A stretch of DNA of 64,000 bases, taken from Orbilia blumenaviensis (Eukaryota > Ascomycota > Orbiliomycetes > Orbiliales > Orbiliaceae). The translations under genes and the position numbers were made by a program. The first letter of the stretch is position 1. Each line of letters starts with the position of its first letter. Below, piece after piece: positions 56,067 to 64,000 of this stretch. Below the pieces are notes generated by a model that saw only the letters and a program-made list of their open reading frames with translations, did not search any database and was not told where the DNA came from. The stretch is taken from NCBI GenBank assembly GCA_036872755.1, contig JAVHNS010000002.1, positions 1,860,001 to 1,924,000 on the forward strand, written 5' to 3'.

Positions 56067-57288
56067 ATGTCCGACAACGTTGCTCACGCTATTGCAGGTA
56101 TGTATAGGCCTCAATCGCCCACCATTAATAGGTTTAATTCTTAGCATAAAATTCTAATATTTTCTTCGCTATCTAGGTGCCGGTATGATAAGCCCGTCGA
56201 TATCATGTTTCGCGTAAATCTACGTCTATTACATAAGAATATGATTCTAACACCAATTCAGGTGGCGGCATCGCCTCTATGGTCTTAACCTACCCACTCA
56301 TTACGCTGTCTACCCGCTCTCAGGTCGAGGCCAAGAGGGCCGAAACATCAGTTCTTGATGCTGTTCGCAGAATCATTGCCCGCGAAGGTGTCTCTGGGTT
56401 ATATGCTGGATTAGAGTCTGCCTTGTTTGGAATCAGTGTCACGAATTTCGTCTACTATTACTGTAAGTAAAGCAACGTCTTCCTTTTATTTATTTATCTT
56501 AAATGGAACAAATAAAGGGAAGCGTGGGTTCTAATGGGCGATTAGGGTATGAGTTCTCTAGGGGAGCCTTTGAGAATGCGAACGTCAGGAGGGGTCTGGG
56601 AAAGAAGCTGTCGACGCTGGAGAGTATGGCTGCCGGGGCCTTGGCTGGATCGGCGACTGTATTACTTACGAATCCTATCTGGTATGAAATGATACTTTTG
56701 TGCTGTTAATAAGAGCAAGATGCTAACGCTCACAATAGGGTCGTCAATACACGTATGACCGCCCGTAAGAGCGAGTCGTCGTCTTCAGACCTACCCACCC
56801 TTGAGAACCCGCGGCCGACAAAGCCACTTGGAACATTTGGTGTTCTTCGACAGTTGCTCAAGAATGAGGGGTTCAAGGCTCTCTTCGCCGGTGTCATCCC
56901 AGCGTTGGTCCTTGTCATCAACCCCATTCTTCAGTACACCATCTTCGAACAACTCAAAAACTTGGTCGAGAAGAAGAAGGGAAGGAGACTTGCACCTATG
57001 GACGCTTTCTATCTAGGCGCTATTGGCAAGCTCTTTGCTACTGGTATCACATACCCATACATCACCGTGAAGTCGCGGATGCATGTTGCGGAAAAGGCCG
57101 ATAGGGACCCAAGCGTTGTTGGGAGTCTGAAGAAGATCGTCGACGAGGAGGGCGTTAGCGGGTTGTATAAGGGAGTTGGACCAAAACTGCTCCAGTCTGT
57201 TATTACAGCCGCTTTCTTGTTTGCGTTCAAAGACGCTTTTTACAGCATGACGATCAGGGCTCGAGCCAAGGCAAAGTTGGCGGCTTGA
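56067..57288 (+). CDS. pmp47: Peroxisomal adenine-nucleotide carrier PMP47/ANT1
   Basis: SLC25-type carrier (SLC25A17 relative) that exchanges ATP for AMP across the peroxisomal membrane, supporting fatty-acid activation inside. Exons 56067-56097, 56177-56182 (6 nt), 56262-56462, 56546-56681, 56739-57288; 307 residues, a normal carrier length. Three carrier repeats show P-x-x-x-x-x-[KR] type signatures: LTYPLITLSTRSQVEAK, LLTNPIWVVNTRMTARK and GITYPYITVKSRMHVAE. Repeat ends include LYAGLESALFGISVTNFVYY, FKALFAGVIPALVLVINPIL and GLYKGVGPKLLQSVITAAFL. WYEF after VYYY is typical of the PMP47 group. The 6-nt exon supplies the bases that join HAIAG to AGGGIASM in frame. Confidence 0.93.
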
Positions 57289-60200
57289 GAGGTGAAAGAA
57301 GGGGGTGCTAAAGATTAATGGATCCTAGATTTTTCTTGAGAGAGAGACAGTTGCCACTGATTGAAATGGCGGTTAGTGTTAAGGTTTGGATTATCTCCAT
57401 TTATCTCAGCAATAAGGGGAAAGCGGATAACCAGGGAATTCTCTATACCCAGAGCGGTGTTTATTTTTCTTTCTTCTAGCCTTAGAAAGGGTGAATGTAT
57501 TATACATAGACGATCGTGAACCTTTTTTTACCAGCGGGCGCGTGTGGCACTTTGTAATGTAACCCAGGCGGTGCTAACGCTCGATTGATTGATGTACGCC
57601 ACCTTTTTACTTCCATCTTTCTTTTTTAAAATTGCACTTTGCACGTGAACCGATGCATTCGAGGAGGACAGGGTAGTGAAGCCATAAATCGGGATCTACG
57701 CAATAGCTGACGACCTGGGAACAATCGAAATGAGGCCTTTGAGGCCTTTCGGCTATCGCCTTAATCTAGCAGAATCAAAACGAAAACGAAGGAAACAAAA
57801 GTTTGCACTTTTCTCCCCGGGATACACTCGAAGCCGTGTCCGAATATCCCTTAATTCCCTTCGAATAAAGTGCCCACCGGCGAACCCTTGCCTCTCGTTT
57901 ATGATGATTGGAAGGGATGGTGTCGTAAATCCCCACAAAGCCTTATTTCCCACAAGCTTTAAAAGGGGGGCGACACGGAATTCGAACCGACAGCTTGATT
58001 GCCTTGCTTGTCGACAGGAATATGGGGATGGCATTTGGCGGGGCAGACTTTCCTATTGTTCTGGAGAAATAAAGGGTCCACCGTCCCGTCTTTTTTAAAA
58101 TTTTCTCGTGCTCCATGTGCGAGCCCAAGAATCTTGGAATCAACCTGGGGGACAGGAATTAATAACATTCATTTGTTTAAAGTGATGATAGCAAGACTTT
58201 GATATTGATATCTTGGAATCGTTTTCGGGTCTTGGAACATCATCAAATTTTAATTTTGTTAATCTACGGAAACGGAACAAAGCTCTCCGCAATAGTTCTT
58301 TATTACTACTATATGTCGAGGCAAAAAAGAGTATTCGGATACGAAGTTCGAACCGCCTTTTGCGGGTTTTGCAGCTGGTGCATTTACAGTTTGTCGCTGA
58401 ATGACTGTTTACGGTATAACTTGCGCCGAAGACCCTTTTGGGTCTTTTGTTTTTCGCTTCGGAAATAATAGTGTCTAGGGAATTCTGCAGAACTTATTGG
58501 GTAGTATTCTGAATTGGACGATAGCGTGCATATGTATAATACACCACATGTCTATGGTGTTTTTTTTTGTCTTGTTAAAAATGGAACTTTGACAGGACGC
58601 ACTAAGCAGCTGAAAGGAGTTCCACTTGCTAAATCCGAAGAGAATGGCATTGTGCGCATTAACCGCATAAAAGCTTGGTTCCTGTCTTCCCCATCTTACC
58701 ATGGCAGGTTCGATTCGATAGGAAGATGAGATGAAATTTGTTAATCGCCCAGAGCCGCGGGCGAGCTGCCCTGTGATCTGTAATTTTAGAATCAAAAAGG
58801 GGAAGTGAAAGAGCAAACCAACGATCGAATCTCCACAAAGTCTCGAATCTTCTAAGCTTGGGGACCTTTTTTAGATTTTTTGGCGATGGGGATCTAAATC
58901 TCCACGGCCAGCATCGACGAAATGCAATGCTACCTTCTTTTTTTGAAAGCTGGGTCGGTTAGACTTCAGCCAAATGATGATAGCCACCGCTAATACGTAA
59001 CGCCTGTCTTTTTGATTTGACATCTGCATCTTCCATGGCTGAAGTCGATTTGGCAAAGCTGCATCCCAAGAGTTTTTCTTAAATTAAAAAATTCTGCTCT
59101 CGAGCTCTGCGATGGAACCTGGGCGCTGCGGTTGGACCATCGGTAAGGGAACGATGATTGGGTGTTGTGAGCGTTTCATGATGATACATGCTAATTTGCA
59201 AGGGCTGGCGCTTTTTTTTTTGCACGCTTTGGATGTCACTCACTCTCGCTCGAGCTCTGAGAGAGACATCTCCAAACAATGTTTACTGAGCGCGCACTTG
59301 CAGGTCCAGCCGTGCTACCGAAACGCTGGTTTCCTTTGCAGAGAGTGAGGAATAAAGAAAGAAAAGCCGGGATGTTTTTTTTATTATGGGGGTTACGTCA
59401 AAGGATTTGTCAGTTGTACGAGGGAGTAATCCGCAGTTAGCACAGCTGTCCTACGTCGTAGGTAATGTAAGGCAGGCAGAACCCGATGAAGCGGGAAGGA
59501 ATTCGTGGAAAGAATGACATGGCTCGGTTGGAGACGTTTTGCATTAACAAGATCGAAATATGAAGGAAGACAGGAAAACCAGGCAGGTAAGCAAGTTTAT
59601 TAGGATCTTTCCAGCCCTTTCGGGTTCCCGAATGGCTGGGTTCGGAGCACATCCTTCCTATCGTGAATAAAGCGCGGGTTCTTTGAAAAGTTGGTATATG
59701 GTAGCGATCTTTCGGCATTCCGATGTCAATAGAACGTTGCACTTAGATAATGTGTTATCCGAATCGGATTCCCATACGGATAGTGGGATTGGAATGAGGC
59801 AGGTACGGACTTTCGAGGCTTTCAAAGCATCAACTATCAGAGACCTTCGCTGATAGCCAGATTCCGTTTCGTTATCACATTTTGCATACCAAGGAAGCTC
59901 TCGAATCGATTGAATCGTCGTTGGCGAGACATCGGATTTGGAAGTTTTATGCAGAAAGAAACAAAAAAAAAAAACCAGCGCAGAGCCTAATACCCCTTTT
60001 CTGTTCGGGGCTTGTAGATTTCATGCCCGGTGATGAAAGGCCCCTAGCAAGAGAGCTTTCCCAGGAACGGGCGCAAGACAACCTGAAACGGCAACCTGGT
60101 AGGGGACAGGGCTTGGGTAGGGCCCGCTGTTACCGACCAGTCAGCACTCTCGTTTACCCCGCAAGACAGACAAACCACGCTTACCATGCAGTTTCCTAAG

Positions 60201-62607
60201 TCAGGAACCAGAATAGAGTGGTAGATGCTTTCGAAGTCACCTTTGGCCAGCGGTAGATCGGGAAACATGCAGGAACCGAACACCAGCCTCCCTAGGATGA
60301 AAGAGGAGTAAGAATGCATGTATGTATGTACCTCGATATACATAGTATCCTACCAACAATCGAAGCCATAACATTGCATACTGGGATCGTTTAGGTTGGA
60401 GTTTCCGCCTTAGGCGAGGCTTTCCAGTGTGACCAAGAGCTGCAGCGGAGTCTATAGCTAGACGGGTTATTTGATATCAAAGAACAGCCTCTTGATTATT
60501 ATTTTTTTTTTTTTGGAAGTTTCAATTGAATAACAACATTTTCGTCGTGACGAGCTTGGGGATCTGCTCGAGGGAAATTTGATGTTGAGGAGCTCGATCA
60601 ATCGGTGGGAAGTCGTCAGCTCGGAAGACGACACTCGACGAGGATGGGTTTCCAACGATGCCAAATGCGGCGTGTTGGGGATGGCCAGATCGTCAGGAAC
60701 ACGGCCGACGGTTACACCAACATCCAACGCAAGGGTTCGATCATGTCCATACCAGCTGATAGCTGAATCTATAGCTTCAAACACCGTTTCACGGCCTCCC
60801 TGCCATGTGTGCGATTCTGATTCGGAGCCCAACATCATGAACCCTCCAGCCACTCGCCTCCTCACTTCACGTTGCTCCTGCCTAGCCGTCCCGTCCTGCA
60901 AAAAGATATTTTCGTATTCCGCTGTGACGGCAGACATGAATGTCGACGCCTATCACCGAGTGTCACGTTTTGTTTCGTTCCACAACAGCTCTCCAACTCC
61001 AACTGCAACAACAGATGTGCTCGCTGCTTGCAGCTCACAGCTCGACACGATATCAAGCTTGCCGTTGTGCATGAACAGGCGCCACTTCCATCGGTTACCG
61101 CAGTCTTTGTGTGCCGTTCTTGGTCGTGAAGAGCAAGTCCATGGATTTCCAACCCCGCCAGTGTGGTGAACATCGATCTCAACAAAAATAAAAATAAAAA
61201 AAAGATCGAATCGATGGGAAGCGGGATGAGGATCCCCGGAGGGTAACATGTGCTGGCTTGCAAATGGTCGTTTTGGTGCATGCATTTGCATAAGGGCCTG
61301 GGTCTTCCGGGCTGCAAGGAACCATCATCTTGGGCCAATACAGACGCCCGCCTGGACCTGGGCCAAGGCACTAGAGAGTCGCACCAGCCAACCTCTCTTT
61401 CACCCCTGCGCAAAAGAAAAACCCAAGGATATTAAATGAAGGGATTGAGTCCAATTGATTCGGGGGCCTTGTCCTTTGCGTAACCTATCATCCTCCCCTA
61501 AAGGTTAATCAGCCCCTTGATGAGACACACTGACAGCGGTTCATATTGTCAGACGGCACCGCAATTGCAACTGCAACCATAACCGGCCAAACAGCCCAAG
61601 AGCCCATACAACAAGCCAAATCATTGCCAGCCAGGGGAATCGCTGGTTCCCAATAGCGCCTGTTTTAAATAATCGGCCTGCTGCACCCAGTTTGCGCCTC
61701 TCTTCCTATTCTTCTCTCCTCCTCCTCCTCAAACCATCAACCGACGGTTTTTTGTTTTTCAAACCTTCAAGCAGGCTTCTGGTCTCGATCACTGGGTTGG
61801 ATTTAGCGCTACACTCCTTCGTGCCGAATCAACACCAATTACACTCCTTTATAACAAGCTGCTCGATATTTCAAAGATCTTTTTTATCTTCCGTTACGAC
61901 TTAACTTCTTGACGAGGTTGAATTCTATATTATTTCATTGTTCGAAGCTTCTTTTCAATTTTTCCATTTCGACAAATTGTAGCGATTCTTTGGATCAGGT
62001 TCAATCCAGTAGTCGACCAGGTGTCTTGCAAAACAGGAATATCTTTCAACAGTCGTTATATCTTTTTCCAGGATTTGTAAGTTTGAAACTCTATTGTTCC
62101 CGCTCTATAATGCGGGATGCATTATACATACACACGCATACCATCTGGGCATTCCTGCGATAGTATATCTATTTTATAATCAGAAGCATGGATTTGAATG
62201 TGAATGTGATAAGAGGTCATGTTATATTCAATACTTTGGTTTGGTACCTGGAACTCGAGAACGAGTTGCTGCAGCCCAATTAATGTGAATATGCAACACT
62301 ACGCAACACATTTCCCATCCATCAAGTGATTTATGAAGGAAGTAACAGCTCGGCATGGCACTCATTGAATATGAATATATCCTACGCTTTTTTAAATTAT
62401 GGACATCATCTCTAACATCTACATCCTTCATCTCCCAGAACGATCTTCTTGCTTTCCTAGACCACCATCGTCTCATCTTCCTTGACGGATTGTAACGACG
62501 GTTTATCCATTTGGTTACGTGCCAGGTCACTTTCCAAATCCCGGACTCATCGAATCCTCAATTTTCACTAAGCTTCAGCAACCAATCAACCCTTCATACC
62601 CATCAAA
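57289..62607. other. Long gene-poor stretch
   Basis: About 5.3 kb with no convincing gene. It holds short A/T homopolymers, a perfect AAGACCC-TTTT-GGGTCTT hairpin (58429-58446) and overlapping antisense ORFs at 60467-61413 that match no family known to me. The last ~700 bases should be promoter and long 5' leader of the CAP-protein gene. Confidence 0.45.
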
Positions 62608-63439
62608 ATGCGTTCTGCTGTCCTCTCCATCGCTGTGCTCGCCGCCAGCGCTCTTGCTTATCCTGTTAAGGAATGCACTCGCAAGGTCAACAAGCACACT
62701 GCCGTCCAGTATGTTGACTTGACTGTCACCAAGACCGTTTATGTCACAGAGGGCGCCGCCCCCAAGACAAAGCACGCTGCTCCCAAGCCAAAGGTTACCA
62801 CAGTCGTCTATGTCGCCCCTCCCCCAGTTGAGACCCCAGCCTATCAGCCACCAGTCTACAACGCCCCAGCCCCGGAGCCAAAGCCATCTCCTAAGCCAGA
62901 GCCAGTCCCAGAGCCAGTCCCAGAGCCAGTCGCAGTCGTCCCAGCTCCAGCTCCAGTTGCTCCAGCCCCAGTCGGTGATGACCAGAAGTGTCTCGAGGCC
63001 CACAACAAATTCAGGGCTGCTCACGGTGCTAAGCCACTCACCTGGAACACAGAGATGGCCAACTTTGCCCGTGATAAGACCCAGGACTGCACCATGCACC
63101 ACTCTGGTGGTCCATATGGTGAGAATCTTGCCTTCGGTTATACCGACGTCGTCGAAGCCATCACCGCCTGGTACGAAGAGAAGAACCAGTACAATCCTTC
63201 CGCTCCAGGATTCCAGGTAAATAATACCCTCAAGTTTCATCGTCCTTCTGAAACATGCTAACGACCTCTTTTAGATGTCCACTGGTCACTTCACCCAGCT
63301 CATCTGGAAGGCTACCTCTGAGATCGGTTGCTACAACCGACAGTGTGGTGGCAGCCAGTACCTCATGTGCGAGTACAAGACCCCCGGCAATGTCGTCGGC
63401 GACAACGGCAAGTACTTCACTGAGAACGTCCAGATGTAA
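62608..63439 (+). CDS. Secreted CAP-domain (PR-1/SCP-like) protein
   Basis: Extracellular protein of the CAP superfamily (Pry/PR-1), whose members bind sterols or lipids. Exons 62608-63216 and 63275-63439; 257 residues. Signal peptide MRSAVLSIAVLAASALA, then YPVKECTRKVNKHTAVQYVD and a Thr/Val-rich segment. A Pro-rich linker follows at about residues 70-125 with PEPVPEPVPEPV and PAPAPVAPAP repeats, likely glycosylated or wall-associated. The CAP domain shows CLEAHNKFRAAHGAKPLTW, CTMHHSGGPYGENLAFGY, HFTQLIWKATSEIGCY (after the splice) and YLMCEYKTPGNVVG. The conserved His/Glu cavity residues and Cys are present. Start is the ATG in AAAATGC context. Length and linker resemble Pry-type fungal proteins. 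Confidence 0.94.
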
Positions 63440-64000
63440 ATATTCATCTCGGATAAATAAACAACTTTGAATTCGCTTTCCGAATGATCTCATCTACACT
63501 GGAGGTTATAAGGACCCCTTTTTTGTACCGACTCAGGGACTCTACTCTTTAAGTGACCTGTGGGGAGGTCTTGTGAAATAGTTCATCTTTCCTTCTGTGG
63601 TCATCTTTTTATTTCCTTGGATAACCCCTTTGTTAAAAACATATCCTTGTTCCTATGCATTTCCTTATTCCCTTTCTCCTTATGTATTACTACTTTTTTT
63701 TATCCAGTGCATCTCATTAGCGTGCGGTAGCGAATTCAAGTGATTTGAAGACATGAGAACTGTATCACAACTGCGAGACGACACGACCCGACTATGTCCC
63801 CATACAATTGCATGTTGTCACATGGAGTTACCTGTAACATAGGGATGCATGAGATCTATAACATTCTATAACGGCGCTGGATTCGCTGTTATGCTTTAGA
63901 CTACATGGTTTTTTTCTTTCTTTCCAGTATTAGCGTAGAATCATGAATTGGTGAACATGTGTGAGTTTTTTGTAGGTTGGCTTCGTCTAGTCCTAAACTC
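63440..64000. other. 3' flank of CAP gene
   Basis: Downstream UTR and intergenic DNA to the window end; nothing else recognised. Confidence 0.5.

Noticed and set aside
57960..58360. TTCGAACCG words resembling a tRNA B box
   Set aside because: No A box at the right distance and no cloverleaf can be drawn; no tRNA gene was supported anywhere in the window.
58429..58446. Perfect hairpin followed by T-run, like a bacterial terminator
   Set aside because: The window is clearly fungal nuclear DNA, so an intrinsic terminator is not expected; single short hairpin without a gene nearby.
60467..61413. Overlapping minus- and plus-strand ORFs of 112-196 codons
   Set aside because: The minus-strand ORF from 60937 has an ATG and some protein-like stretches (VFEAIDSAISWYGHDRTLAL), but it runs into a Lys/Ile-rich end coded by a homopolymer. 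No splice pattern or family supports it. Kept out as unproven.

Overview
The window looks like nuclear DNA of a filamentous ascomycete (Pezizomycotina). Almost every recognisable gene is split by short introns with GT..AG ends and CTAAC/CTGAC-like branch sites. The gene set (complex I subunit NDUFA8, urease accessory UreD, photolyase, SepB/Ctf4 without HMG box, FG nucleoporin) fits that group and not budding yeast. The class is not shown by the sequence; an early-diverging class such as Orbiliomycetes is only a guess. Gene models below were spliced by eye; nearly all keep reading frame through every junction and match the remembered family pattern.

Layout. 0-11 kb: 3' part of ureD (+), dug3 (-), mgm1 (+), a one-exon RNase H protein (+), CPD photolyase (-). 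11-27 kb: gene-poor, AT-rich, with poly-A and GA tracts and decayed repeats. It holds a three-exon Asp/Glu/hydantoin racemase (dcg1-like, -), a small divergent candidate gene (+), a candidate secreted protein (-, 21 kb), a possible repeat-bounded element (22.6-23.4 kb) and a candidate 72-residue membrane protein (25.2 kb). 27-38 kb: eight-exon NCS1 nucleobase/allantoin-type permease (+), a Cys-rich unknown (+), iws1/spn1 (-), tom5 (+), nup57/NUP54 (-), NDUFA8 (+). 38-57 kb: ctf4/sepB (-), long-chain acyl-CoA synthetase ending in AKI (+), rpc82 (-), qcr2 (+), atp15 (+), mak10/NAA35 (+), peroxisomal carrier pmp47/ANT1 (+). 57-62.6 kb: no convincing gene. 62.6-63.4 kb: secreted CAP/PR-1-like protein (+).

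How genes relate. Five genes serve mitochondria (mgm1, tom5, NDUFA8, qcr2, atp15), with qcr2 and atp15 adjacent in tandem. Two serve peroxisomal fatty-acid activation (the acyl-CoA synthetase and pmp47). Four touch nitrogen recycling (ureD, dug3, dcg1-like, NCS1 permease) but lie too far apart to be called a cluster. Several pairs are divergent (iws1/tom5, nup57/NDUFA8, ctf4/acyl-CoA synthetase, rpc82/qcr2).

I found no clear new multigene system. The best leads are a dispersed core CTGGTTTACRAGACCA that bounds a ~780 bp segment in inverted orientation, a 23-bp perfect palindrome between 9-bp direct repeats (30.9 kb), a predicted 6-nt microexon in pmp47, ATG-only first exons in dug3 and rpc82, a stopless 69-nt intron in iws1, and the unrecognised small genes at 15.1, 20.9 and 25.2 kb.
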